Virus record (IMG/VR): IMGVR_UViG_3300043395_001987
Coordinates: 1-64,000 of that record
Direction: 5' to 3' (one strand)
From: a virus
DNA: 64,000 nt
Shown: piece by piece, positions 8,087 to 17,151 of the stretch
Layout of the letters: each line of letters starts with the position of its first letter
How positions within the stretch are numbered: position 1 is the stretch's first letter
Position numbers and translations under genes: made by a program
Notes under the pieces: model-generated
The model's database searches: none
What the model was told of the DNA's origin: nothing
Seen by the model: the letters and a program-made list of their open reading frames with translations, nothing else

Positions 8087-8840
8087 AGGGTTTATTGGCA
8101 GTAATCTTATAAAAAGATTTAAACCTGAAGATCTTATTTTGGTTGGATATGAAGATTGTTTTTCTTCTTTATTTTTAACTGATTGGTCTAAGGTAACCAA
8201 GATATATCATTTAGGTGGCATAAGTGATACTACATGTAGTGATTTAAATTTACTACATGAATACAATGTAAACTTTACTATGGAATTATTCAATCGTGCT
8301 AAAATACATAATATCCCTATCGTTTATGCTTCTTCAGCTTCTGTATATGGTAATAGCCTTACATATACTCCTAACCCATTGAACCATTATGCAATATCTA
8401 AAGCTAATGTTGATATATGGGTAGAATCTAATTATAAAGATTTTAAAAATATCATCGGTGTTAGATTTTTTAATGTTTATGGTGATGGTGAAGATCATAA
8501 AGGAAATCAAGCTTCACCAATTCATCAATTTACTTTGCAGGCTAAACAAAATAAAAACATAAAAGTTTTTGAAGGGTCTGATAATTTTATTAGAGATTTT
8601 ATTTGGGTTGAAGATGCTATTGATTGTATAATTGAAGATAAACATTCTGGCATATATGACGTAGGAACATCAAAACCCGTATCATTTAGATTCATAGCTG
8701 ATTTGATAGCAAAGAAATATAATTGTTCTGTAGAAGAAATAAAATTTCCGGAAAAATTAAGGCACAAGTATCAATTCTATACATGTGCCCGTAAACATTA
8801 TAATAAACAATTTATGGATGTTAGAGAATACTTAAAATAA
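8064..8840 (+). CDS. hldD: HldD-like ADP-heptose 6-epimerase (SDR family)
   Basis: A 258-residue extended short-chain dehydrogenase/reductase. It has the NAD(P) motif GYKGFIG (6-12), SSASVYG near 90 and the catalytic YAISK (Tyr109, Lys113). Beyond the generic fold it carries features specific to HldD: FFNVYG..EDHKGNQAS, containing the Lys equivalent to the second acid/base of E. coli HldD; FEGSDNFIRDF; SGIYDVGTSKPVSF; and FPEKLRHKYQ. HldD converts ADP-D-glycero- to ADP-L-glycero-D-manno-heptose. It is somewhat shorter than E. coli HldD (310 residues). I chose ATG 8064 over TTG 8061 because GAAAGA lies 7 bases before it. It overlaps the HAD gene by 23 bases and ends one base from the convergent GT25 stop. 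Confidence 0.82.
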   Translation: MILITGYKGFIGSNLIKRFKPEDLILVGYEDCFSSLFLTDWSKVTKIYHLGGISDTTCSDLNLLHEYNVNFTMELFNRAKIHNIPIVYASSASVYGNSLTYTPNPLNHYAISKANVDIWVESNYKDFKNIIGVRFFNVYGDGEDHKGNQASPIHQFTLQAKQNKNIKVFEGSDNFIRDFIWVEDAIDCIIEDKHSGIYDVGTSKPVSFRFIADLIAKKYNCSVEEIKFPEKLRHKYQFYTCARKHYNKQFMDVREYLK

Positions 8841-8841
8841 A

Positions 8842-9552
8842 TTATCTTTCATCACCAATATTTTCTTCTTTTAAACTTACATTCTTTTTACGATTAACAA
8901 TTGTTGTACCTTCAAATTTATCATAAGCAAATAATCCGGCTTGTGATATATTAAATATATCTGCTCTAAGAACAACATCAAGGGATTCGCATATACCTCT
9001 TTGTATAGTATGAGCAACTAAGTTTTTTGCAATCTGCGGATCTATTGCATAGGCATGAGCTCTACAAATAAAATGGTAATTGTGATTTAAAGTACCGTGC
9101 GGAGGTATATTAATTATTGGCATGGTACCTTTTTGTTGTTCTAAGCTTCCTAGATAAACAATAGTGTTATATCCGGTATGATACAAATAAGGTTTTATCA
9201 TTACCGCGTCATGTTCTAAGATCACAATTGGCTTATCTAATTCAATACATCTTGTCCATAAAGAAAAATGACTTAGATAACAAGCTATCTCAGTGATAGA
9301 AAGATGGTGATCAAATACCTTCAGCCATTTTAAATGATTTGAATTTTTTGAATGTTCAGGTATCTTAATAGAGACATTATCAGTACCGTCAAAGGCATCC
9401 CAAACCTGATAAGGCATTCTTATATTTTCACATGAATGTTGACATCTCAGAGATAATTTCTCAGACTGCATGTGATCTTTAATAGTTATGATATAGGCAG
9501 ATTCTACTCCTATATCATAACTATATTGCAATGATTTTGATAAATCAATCAT
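8842..9552 (-). CDS. Family 25 glycosyltransferase (LPS-type)
   Basis: A 236-residue GT25 protein. It has an N-terminal YIITIKD strand and the WDAFDGTD segment. The family signature follows: LSITEIACYLSHFSLW, then ILEHDAVM, in which EHD takes the place of the metal-binding EDD/DxD. A later CRAHAYAID segment matches the family's acceptor-side loop. GT25 enzymes add galactose or similar sugars to lipooligosaccharide, and relatives glycosylate collagen hydroxylysine. It lies 3 bases downstream of the GT9-like gene and is co-oriented with it, so the pair should share the promoter at 11372-11400. Its acceptor is unknown. Its stop is one base from the hldD stop with no obvious terminator hairpin. 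Confidence 0.8.
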   Translation of the reverse strand: MIDLSKSLQYSYDIGVESAYIITIKDHMQSEKLSLRCQHSCENIRMPYQVWDAFDGTDNVSIKIPEHSKNSNHLKWLKVFDHHLSITEIACYLSHFSLWTRCIELDKPIVILEHDAVMIKPYLYHTGYNTIVYLGSLEQQKGTMPIINIPPHGTLNHNYHFICRAHAYAIDPQIAKNLVAHTIQRGICESLDVVLRADIFNISQAGLFAYDKFEGTTIVNRKKNVSLKEENIGDER

Positions 9553-9555
9553 TTA

Positions 9556-11346
9556 TTATCTTTTAAAGACTGTTTTTTCAGCTCGAGCTTTATCTAATTC
9601 ATCTCTGAAGAATTTAATTTTTTCAGTCTTCAAATCTTCTTTGCCATATCTTCCTGGTTTATGAACTTGCACAAGCATCTTAGTACTTAATATGATATTG
9701 CTAAGATGATTCATTCCATATTCTAATTGAGATCTCAAAGCATCGGGTTCAACCTTATCTTTATTTTTTTCAATCAGATTATGCCAAGCATCTGTATATT
9801 CATATTCAACATCCACCAATTCAATATCAACATCATTTAAGAAAGCAAGATAAGAATCGGAACTTCCCGCTAGAATTTTTTCATAATTTAATTTCATATC
9901 AAACATTCTAATAGTGCTTGGTGTAATAGTTCTTACATGTGATGGGTCATCCCAATAAATTTCACAACGATGATGTGGAACTTGAATTTCCCATAGTGCA
10001 CCATTATCAGAGATTCTATACATCTCCTTAATGATATCAGTAAATGATACACCATCATGACCAAGATGCTCAAGAATATCTTTAGCAACAATGTGCATAT
10101 ATTCATCATCAGGCCATGGCCATTTTTTAGAATTTAGATCAACAACTTCATCTGGATTGCAAATTTCTGAGTAGTCAACATTATGGAAATCATCAAACTT
10201 TTTAAATCCACAACCAATATTCAATCTTCTTACTTCTTTATCTCTTGAAGGAAGATCAACATGTTCAAGATTAAACTTTCTTTCTAGTTCTTTATAAAGA
10301 ATTTGGAAGGTGTTATTCCATACATCTTTTTGTTCTTGTCTAAAGAGAGTAACACTTTCATAGTAAGGTGTCTTAATAGAATAAGGTGCATTCAAAGCCC
10401 ACGTGTGATAAGGTAACAATGGAGTTATAATCCATGTTTCTTTACCAAGAGCTGCAGAGGCATGAGCTACTGCTGTGCAACTTGTAATAACTAAATCTAA
10501 ATTAGAAATAGCAGCAAGTGTATCATCCCAGGTATTGATTTGATCTTTAAGGTCAATAATTTCTTCCGGAAGATTTACAAGATTGTTATCACGTTGTAAA
10601 GAATATAATTGAATTTCTTTATATTCAGAAAGTTGTGTTAAGAAATTAACTGGAAATCTTCTGAATTGCTGATGTTCAAATTTAGGATTACCAGCCCATC
10701 TAATACCAACTTTATATTTCTTATCCGTCTTAATAATATCTTTCCAGCTTTCTACCATATCAGGTAAAGCAGTCAAATAGGGATTACCAGGAAAATCTTC
10801 AAATGTATATCCACAAATCCATCCTGCACTAAATCCTGGAATCCAGAAATCATGAGGAACAGTATTTGATTCCATTCTGGAAATACATTTTTCAACACCG
10901 TCAATTCTTGAGATAATAGAAGCAAGCTGAGGATCACAAGCTACATAAACATGATTTGCTTTAAGTTTACGCTTGAGTGATGTTGCAAATCTTGCATGAA
11001 TCAATTCATCACCGAGACCACCTTCAAGTGATAGAATAATATTCTTGCCTTCTAAAGAATGTTCATTTGGATTATAGATTGGTGCTGTAGTTCTTAGTGG
11101 AGGACTGCCGTAGACATTAATGAATCTACCATTTTCTAACAATTCACAACCTTCACGATATTTGTTCTGTTGTAACAAAAACCATCCACGATTGAAGCTG
11201 TGTCGAATCCACATTTCAGGATTTGGTTTGCCTTCAGGATCTAATATACCCTGAGGTCCTAAGCTTTGCAATTCTTCTGAAATTTTCCAGGCTTCATCAA
11301 ACTTGCCTTCAAGCATCAATTTAAGTTGTAAATCAATCTTATGCAT
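9556..11346 (-). CDS. GT9/heptosyltransferase-like glycosyltransferase fused to a methyltransferase
   Basis: A 596-residue protein. Residues about 1-80 look helical and TPR-like (FDEAWKISEEL; NRGWFLLQQNKY). Residues about 95-345 are GT-B like GT9: GGLGDELIHARFATSL, GIRWAGNPKFEHQQFRR and DLVITSCTAVAHASAALG. The last corresponds to the donor-site TavaH-AgaLG motif of heptosyltransferases. Residues about 370-500 are a class I methyltransferase-like domain (LNIGCG; DLNSKKWPWPDDEY; DILEHLGHDG). The C-terminal about 90 residues are helical. The GT9 family uses ADP-heptose, which the convergent operon should supply, but TPR-GT9 proteins may use other donors. GGAG precedes the ATG by 6 bases. Confidence 0.75.
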   Translation of the reverse strand: MHKIDLQLKLMLEGKFDEAWKISEELQSLGPQGILDPEGKPNPEMWIRHSFNRGWFLLQQNKYREGCELLENGRFINVYGSPPLRTTAPIYNPNEHSLEGKNIILSLEGGLGDELIHARFATSLKRKLKANHVYVACDPQLASIISRIDGVEKCISRMESNTVPHDFWIPGFSAGWICGYTFEDFPGNPYLTALPDMVESWKDIIKTDKKYKVGIRWAGNPKFEHQQFRRFPVNFLTQLSEYKEIQLYSLQRDNNLVNLPEEIIDLKDQINTWDDTLAAISNLDLVITSCTAVAHASAALGKETWIITPLLPYHTWALNAPYSIKTPYYESVTLFRQEQKDVWNNTFQILYKELERKFNLEHVDLPSRDKEVRRLNIGCGFKKFDDFHNVDYSEICNPDEVVDLNSKKWPWPDDEYMHIVAKDILEHLGHDGVSFTDIIKEMYRISDNGALWEIQVPHHRCEIYWDDPSHVRTITPSTIRMFDMKLNYEKILAGSSDSYLAFLNDVDIELVDVEYEYTDAWHNLIEKNKDKVEPDALRSQLEYGMNHLSNIILSTKMLVQVHKPGRYGKEDLKTEKIKFFRDELDKARAEKTVFKR

Positions 11347-11371
11347 ATTCTACTCCATAATATATTCATAT

Positions 11372-11400
11372 AATATATGATAAATTTGTATAAAAATCAA
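11372..11400 (-). promoter_or_regulatory. Sigma70-like promoter of the GT9-GT25 pair
   Basis: On the minus strand TTGATT (11400-11395) and TATATT (11377-11372) are separated by 17 bases. The predicted start near 11365 gives a leader of about 18 bases with GGAG before the ATG at 11346. This gap of about 60 bases also follows the stop of the giant RCC1 gene, so read-through from upstream is possible too. The box is weaker than those of the two plus-strand sugar units. Confidence 0.5.
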
Positions 11401-11408
11401 GGAAAAAA

Positions 11409-14400
11409 TTATCTGGAACTTACAAATACTGTTGCTGAATCTCTCGTTGAGCTAGCAAATATTGACACCCACTTATTAGAAGTTCCAATTTGAACAGGTG
11501 TTGTTTTCCATGCAGCTGTTGCATTGTCACCTGCTAAACCATATGAATTCTTACCCCATGACCAAAGTGTACCATCAGCTTTAATACCAATTATTGTGTA
11601 ACTAACGTCAGCTGCAACTGTTGAACCAATAGCATAAACTTGTTTCCACTTAGCCGATGAACCAATAATTGTAGGTGAAGATTGTACTGTATTAGTTAAA
11701 ATAGGAGGTCTGAAACCACCTATTCTTCCCCAACCCATTAATAAACCATCATAATTGATACCGAAAATTGATCCTTCACTCGCTGTAATATATTTATAGT
11801 GTTGCATATAATAGTCTTCAGTGTTTTTATATCCTGACTGAATTGAAACAGGAGATCCCTTACCAAATACGTTACCCCACCAATAAACATAATCATCAGC
11901 ACCTATAGCAACACCGACACTTTCACCAATAGATGCTGATTTAAATTTTTGAATGCCAGTTCTGGTTACAGTAGGTTTAGTAATTTGTGTATCTAATCTA
12001 TCATTTTTACCCCATACACCTGTACTATTATCAGTACCCCACTGTAATAAATTGCCGTACACGTCAACACCAATATTTAAATTTTGTATTTGACTAATTG
12101 AAGTAAATGGTGCAAGACCGTTTGGTAGTGTCTGAAGAGTGTTGTTGCTATTTGTAATAGCAGCATTCCAGTGATACTGTAATCCGTTGACATTATTTGC
12201 AAACCCACCATATGCACCCAATTGATTCCATTTAGTTAACCCAAGACTAGTCCAAGAACCTTCCCAACTAGGTAGGCTTAAATTTGTATCAACAATATTA
12301 TAATTATAATGTCCTACCAATGCGTCATATGGTACATATACTCCTCCATGCCATCCTGCAACAGCTAATTTATTATTCTGTGATGGATCTTTAATAAACA
12401 CAAAAGGTTGATCATATGTTCCAGAATCTGAATTATTTTCAGTTCCAAAATTATTTGGACCTAGTGGATATGTTTTAGAAAATTCTAATAATTTTGGCCA
12501 AGGTATTGGTGCACCGGCACTTCCTGAGTAATTATAAATGTTGTTTGCATAACCTGCAATGTTTGTACCAATATTTAATTCTGTTGGTGCTAATTCAGCA
12601 CTCTGAACTGATGCTCTAGAAGTGGCAGTTTTACCATTCATTCTATCTGCCATATATCCAGTGACAAATGCTTTTCCTTCACTATCAAAAAGAATAGATG
12701 TATGGTTAGCACTACACCACACTGAAACCCATTGTGATGCTAAAGCTGTGCCCGCTATACCGGATATACCTACTAAAACTGGTGAAGATCTATTAATTGT
12801 ACTATTATCACCCAATGCTCCTCTACCATTATATCCCCAACCCCAAGCCTGTCCACCAGTATCAATTGCAATATTGTGATACTGGCCTGCTGACATAAAG
12901 GTAAATGAAGTACCCGATTTAACTTGAATTGGTGAAGATTTATTTACTGTAGTACTATCACCAAGTTGTCCCTGATCATTCGTACCCCAAGTCCATAGTT
13001 TACCAAGAGTATCTAATGCTAACGCCCCGGCAGCTCTTGCCTTTACAAGTACAAAACTTGTTCCCGCCATAAGCTGAACAGGTGATGATCTAGAAATAGT
13101 AGTTGTATCACCTAATCTACCATCACCATTATAACCCCAAGCCCACAACTGACCTAAACTATTTAAAGCAAATGTTGTAGCACTACCGGTTACAATATCA
13201 GTCCAATTATTTGCTGTTCCAATTTGAACAGGTGATGATCTGTTAGTTAATGCACCAAGAGTTTGGGCTAATTCACCATTACCATTATATCCCCAACCCC
13301 ATATAGTACCATCAGTTCTAATTCCCACTTTATGAATATTATGACCGGCAAATTTACTCCATTTACCAGGCAATTTTCTAAAATATGAAAATGTAGGACG
13401 AGATAACTGAGTTGCTGCTATAACATCAAGATCCACGTTAAAAGATAAAGACTCACCATAACCATCATATCCCTTAAACCACAAATCATCATTATTATCA
13501 ACAACAAATATACTTTCGTAGTTAATTACAGTTCTTGATGATATCTGCTTAACTGACAAATCTTGACTATAAAGTACATCAAATCCATTTATATCGTTAC
13601 AATATGTCCATGTATCCCAATTTGATGTATAACGACCATGTCCTAAACCTTTGAATCCTAAGAAACCACCTGAGGGATGATTATATCCTGAAGCTATGAC
13701 TCTACCATCAACAGTTAGACCAAAGAAATTAGTATCATTGCCAGCAATAGCAGTAAAACTTGAACCAGCAAAAATTTGAACTGGTGAATAATACACACTA
13801 TATGGTCCATATTTGGGTTTTATTTCACCACCACTATTTGCTCCCCACCCCCATACTGTACCATCTGATCTTAGTGCAGCCACAGCACTATGTTTAGTCG
13901 CAATAGCAGTATAACTATAAAAATTTAAAGGAACATAATCAAATAAGAAATTATAGATAGTTACGGTGTTGTTATTTTGCCAAGCAAATCTACCCGAGCC
14001 TGAAGATCCTATTAATTTAAGAACACCAGGTTGATCAGATCTTACCAGTCCCTGAACTGATAATAATGCAACACTGCTCACAGCATACACTTGTGTCAAT
14101 GATGATCTTCTACCTAAAGAACCCGTTGGATCTGTACTCCAATCATCACCAAGTGGTTGTGAAGTTGTATTTTCACCTGTTGCCCAAACAGTTCCGTCAC
14201 TACGAAGAGCCCAATATTGTCTACCAGAATAACTATGTGCAACTTGTGTATAAGACGAAGAAGAAATAAGAACAGGGGATGATCTTTGTAATGTAGTACC
14301 ATCACCAACTGATCCTTGGCTGTTTTCACCCCAGGCCCATAATCTACCGTTGATATCAATAGCTGTAGCAGTAGATATACCCGCTTTAACAATAGTAAAT

Positions 14401-16079
14401 GAAGATCCACCAGCAATTTGAATTGGTGAAGATTTGTTTATAGTAGTGTTATCACCAAGTTGACCAACGTGGTTTCTTCCCCAGGCGTATAATTTACCTA
14501 CTGTATCAATTGCATAACTTGAATCAAAGGATACACCAACATAAACAAAACTTGTACCTGCTAAGACTTGTACTGGTGAAGACTTATTAATAGTAGTATT
14601 ATCGCCTACTTGACCATATGCATTATACCCAAATCCCCACAGTTTATAAGTAGAATCAATGGCCATAGTATGAGATGGACCGGTTGCAACAAAATTAAAA
14701 CTAGTACCTGATTTAACTTGAATTGGTGAAGATTTATTTACAGTTGTACTATCACCAAGTTGTCCTAGGTTATTAGAACCCCATATGAATAGTTTACCAT
14801 CTGTTCGAATAGCTGCTGCAATTTTTTCAACATAATTTCCAATAGAAACAAAATTCCAAGATCCTCCGACCTGTGTAGGAGAAGATCGATCAATGGTTGT
14901 ACTCTGACCCAATTGACCTTTATCACTTCCTCCCCACATCCATAATGTATAATCATCTTTGATTGCAGCACAATAATAATCATCGGTTGCTATAGCTCTG
15001 TAGAATTTTGCAGTACCAGAAACATTGTATCCGATCTGCATAGGGCTTTTATAAGATGCAGATCCATATGGGGTTGTTCCATATCCTGACCCCCAGACCC
15101 ACAATCCGTTGTTTGCAGAATCAATAGCAACCGTATGCCCGCCACCAAGATTTGAGGCTAATACAGCTGTCCAGCTTCCTGCAACCTGTGTAGGAGCATT
15201 TCTTAATATGGTTGTACCATCACCAAGAGCATATGTACCATTATATCCCCAACCCCATAATGTTCCATTTGTTCTAAGTGCAACAACATGTGAAGCCCCT
15301 GCATGAACAAAATTATATGAAGCACCTACGTTAATGGCAGTTTCTGTAAGAGCTCCTGAACCAGTACCACCATTACCAATCATGCCAATAGAGTTGTTTC
15401 CTAAAGCATAAAGTTGATAATTGCTGTCAATGTAATGGATCGTTCTATAGCTGGGCGCATACCAAATATAATTAGTTGTTGCGTAGATATATGATTTATT
15501 TGTAACCTGAACAGGTGAAGATCTATTTGTACCTGAATTATCACCAAGTTGATTGTTGTTATTTAAACCCCAGGCCCAAAGTGTACTATCTGATCTGATT
15601 GCAGATGCAGCAGAACCAGATGCATTAATAGAGTTCCATGATCCTGGAACTTGCACTGGTGATGATCTATTGATAGTGGTAATATCACCCAATTGACCAA
15701 CAGTATTTAATCCCCAAGTATAAATTTTACTATTATAATCTAAGGCAACAAAGAAGTTATTACCGGCAACAAGATCTTTAAATTTTGAGGCACTGATCTG
15801 AACTGGTGAAGACCTATCAATGGTTGTATTATCACCCACTTGCCCACTTGAATTTCTTCCCCAACCCCATAATGTACCGTCAGTCTTGATTGCGGCAGCT
15901 GCTTCACCACCATTGACAACTTTTTTCCAAGTACCAGAAATTAAAACAGGACTTGATCTAGTTGCAACACTATAGGTTCCATCCCAGATTTGATAGAAGG
16001 CAGAAGCACCCCAACCATATACGTTGGAGTAACCTACAGTTGAAGAACCATCACCAGCAAGTAAAAAATTATTAAACAT
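11409..16079 (-). CDS. Giant RCC1-repeat (beta-propeller) virion protein
   Basis: A 1556-residue protein made almost entirely of RCC1-type repeats of about 50 residues. Typical units read WGWGxNxxGQLGDxTTxxRSSPVQI, followed by an AIxxxGxLW strand. I count roughly 25 recognisable units, enough for three or more seven-bladed propellers. Repeats around 650-850 and 1140-1420 are more degenerate. There is no signal peptide or enzymatic motif. RCC1 propellers bind proteins or chromatin in eukaryotes; in phages the role is unknown, with a large receptor-binding or fibre-shaft structure most likely given the neighbours. Ser/Thr-rich blades could be glycosylation acceptors, which is speculative. A tail-fibre assembly chaperone is encoded just upstream. 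Confidence 0.85.
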   Translation of the reverse strand: MFNNFLLAGDGSSTVGYSNVYGWGASAFYQIWDGTYSVATRSSPVLISGTWKKVVNGGEAAAAIKTDGTLWGWGRNSSGQVGDNTTIDRSSPVQISASKFKDLVAGNNFFVALDYNSKIYTWGLNTVGQLGDITTINRSSPVQVPGSWNSINASGSAASAIRSDSTLWAWGLNNNNQLGDNSGTNRSSPVQVTNKSYIYATTNYIWYAPSYRTIHYIDSNYQLYALGNNSIGMIGNGGTGSGALTETAINVGASYNFVHAGASHVVALRTNGTLWGWGYNGTYALGDGTTILRNAPTQVAGSWTAVLASNLGGGHTVAIDSANNGLWVWGSGYGTTPYGSASYKSPMQIGYNVSGTAKFYRAIATDDYYCAAIKDDYTLWMWGGSDKGQLGQSTTIDRSSPTQVGGSWNFVSIGNYVEKIAAAIRTDGKLFIWGSNNLGQLGDSTTVNKSSPIQVKSGTSFNFVATGPSHTMAIDSTYKLWGFGYNAYGQVGDNTTINKSSPVQVLAGTSFVYVGVSFDSSYAIDTVGKLYAWGRNHVGQLGDNTTINKSSPIQIAGGSSFTIVKAGISTATAIDINGRLWAWGENSQGSVGDGTTLQRSSPVLISSSSYTQVAHSYSGRQYWALRSDGTVWATGENTTSQPLGDDWSTDPTGSLGRRSSLTQVYAVSSVALLSVQGLVRSDQPGVLKLIGSSGSGRFAWQNNNTVTIYNFLFDYVPLNFYSYTAIATKHSAVAALRSDGTVWGWGANSGGEIKPKYGPYSVYYSPVQIFAGSSFTAIAGNDTNFFGLTVDGRVIASGYNHPSGGFLGFKGLGHGRYTSNWDTWTYCNDINGFDVLYSQDLSVKQISSRTVINYESIFVVDNNDDLWFKGYDGYGESLSFNVDLDVIAATQLSRPTFSYFRKLPGKWSKFAGHNIHKVGIRTDGTIWGWGYNGNGELAQTLGALTNRSSPVQIGTANNWTDIVTGSATTFALNSLGQLWAWGYNGDGRLGDTTTISRSSPVQLMAGTSFVLVKARAAGALALDTLGKLWTWGTNDQGQLGDSTTVNKSSPIQVKSGTSFTFMSAGQYHNIAIDTGGQAWGWGYNGRGALGDNSTINRSSPVLVGISGIAGTALASQWVSVWCSANHTSILFDSEGKAFVTGYMADRMNGKTATSRASVQSAELAPTELNIGTNIAGYANNIYNYSGSAGAPIPWPKLLEFSKTYPLGPNNFGTENNSDSGTYDQPFVFIKDPSQNNKLAVAGWHGGVYVPYDALVGHYNYNIVDTNLSLPSWEGSWTSLGLTKWNQLGAYGGFANNVNGLQYHWNAAITNSNNTLQTLPNGLAPFTSISQIQNLNIGVDVYGNLLQWGTDNSTGVWGKNDRLDTQITKPTVTRTGIQKFKSASIGESVGVAIGADDYVYWWGNVFGKGSPVSIQSGYKNTEDYYMQHYKYITASEGSIFGINYDGLLMGWGRIGGFRPPILTNTVQSSPTIIGSSAKWKQVYAIGSTVAADVSYTIIGIKADGTLWSWGKNSYGLAGDNATAAWKTTPVQIGTSNKWVSIFASSTRDSATVFVSSR

Positions 16080-16080
16080 A

Positions 16081-16569
16081 TTATTCCGGTTTACTAGGCC
16101 ATACTACTTGAGATATATTAGTCAATTCTGTATTTTGATAGGATGCAGGTAGATCTCTTAATTGTTGTCTATAATTTTCCCAAGCTGAATTAAATTCAGG
16201 AGAATTTACTTTTATAACATCAGCTAACTGCGTCCAATCAGATTCTAAAAGTAATCTATTTCTTGCATCCCTTACTTCTTTTAGAATTATAGATTTCAAC
16301 TGTTCTAAAGTATAAATGTCAGTAACATTTGCTTTATTGATAATTTGTTTTACTTTATTATCTTCAAAAACATAAGAAACACCAGTAATAGTTTCTAAAG
16401 TGTGATCAATAGTTATTTCTGAAGATTGTACTTCATACCAACCTAGGTTGTTTAATTCTTCTGTGTTGTTTTCTAATAAATCCAATCCACTAATGTTCCT
16501 CCAAGATTTAGGAAGATCATCATGTAGTTCTACAACATTATTGTTTTCAACATAAGCAAATCTGGACAT
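16081..16569 (-). CDS. Tail fibre assembly chaperone-like protein
   Basis: A 162-residue protein. The C-terminal half has the signature of phage tail assembly chaperones: ARNRLLLESDWTQLADV, a short linker, then WENYRQQLRDLP. This is seen in T4 gp38/lambda Tfa-like and DUF4376-type proteins. The N-terminal part begins MSRFAYVENNNVVELHDDLP, as in many such chaperones. I chose the ATG at 16569 rather than an upstream in-frame start at 16587 because AGGTAA precedes it. It also leaves a 4-base gap to the previous stop, and homologous proteins begin here. Its position directly before the RCC1 gene suggests it folds or trimerises that or another nearby adhesin. Confidence 0.72.
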   Translation of the reverse strand: MSRFAYVENNNVVELHDDLPKSWRNISGLDLLENNTEELNNLGWYEVQSSEITIDHTLETITGVSYVFEDNKVKQIINKANVTDIYTLEQLKSIILKEVRDARNRLLLESDWTQLADVIKVNSPEFNSAWENYRQQLRDLPASYQNTELTNISQVVWPSKPE

Positions 16570-16573
16570 TTTA

Positions 16574-17122
16574 TTACCTACTATCAATCATTGATGCTAT
16601 ACCTCTCCAAGTTGTACCTCCATCATCAGTAACAAATGCAAGTATATCTACACCAGTTGAAAGTACAGGAGCAACAGCACTAGGCCATTTAACTGAAGCT
16701 GGCCATGTTATAGTATAACTTCCCGCTGCTGTTAATTCTAATATAAATGAATAAACTCTTGAAGAAGGTGGAGCGTTGGTAAAAGTAAATGCTGTGGTTG
16801 TTGAAATTGTCTTAGTAAAATAATTTGACAAAGCACAATTAACATTGTTTGTAGAAACTACAGAATATACCTGTGAAAAGTTACCAGTTAAATCTAAATT
16901 TGAAGTTGGTATAGCACTTGATGTACCAATACTAAGTGCTGTTATATTAACGTTAGACATAACAGCATTATTGGCTGGAGCCATAGGAAATCCTCCAACC
17001 TTGGCTCCATCATGAACCACTACAACATCTTTGGTAGTATCAATAGTTATTTCACCGACTGCTCCGGTAAAAGTGCTATGATCAGCTGTTGTTCCGCGTC
17101 TAAATTGTACTTGAGTTGCCAT
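16574..17122 (-). CDS. Small fibre protein with QFRRGTT N-terminal domain
   Basis: A 182-residue protein. Residues 1-50 contain QFRRGTTADHSTFTGAVGE and VVVHDG, a virion-attachment fold recurrent at the N-termini of phage fibres, including Mtd-like tropism determinants. The rest is a beta-rich domain with ITWPASVKWPS and a closing FVTDDGGTTWRGI, related in style to the C-terminal domain of the protein at 5125-6156. It probably forms a short fibre or adapter. A CATAAATA late-type box lies 22 bases upstream. There is no evidence of enzymatic activity. Confidence 0.65.
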   Translation of the reverse strand: MATQVQFRRGTTADHSTFTGAVGEITIDTTKDVVVVHDGAKVGGFPMAPANNAVMSNVNITALSIGTSSAIPTSNLDLTGNFSQVYSVVSTNNVNCALSNYFTKTISTTTAFTFTNAPPSSRVYSFILELTAAGSYTITWPASVKWPSAVAPVLSTGVDILAFVTDDGGTTWRGIASMIDSR

Positions 17123-17143
17123 ATTTTTTACCTAATTTTATAA

Positions 17144-17151
17144 TATTTATG
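17144..17151 (-). promoter_or_regulatory. Late-type promoter box (CATAAATA)
   Basis: The minus strand reads CATAAATA, one base from the T4 late consensus, 22 bases upstream of the fibre gene at 16574-17122. It overlaps the stop codon of the small gene at 17147-17341, so the downstream unit may have its own late start. Confidence 0.5.

Noticed and set aside
9556-11346. Iron-finger autotransporter heptosyltransferase (TibC/Aah type)
   Set aside because: The Cys pattern of that subfamily's metal finger is not visible; only the general GT9-like fold can be claimed.
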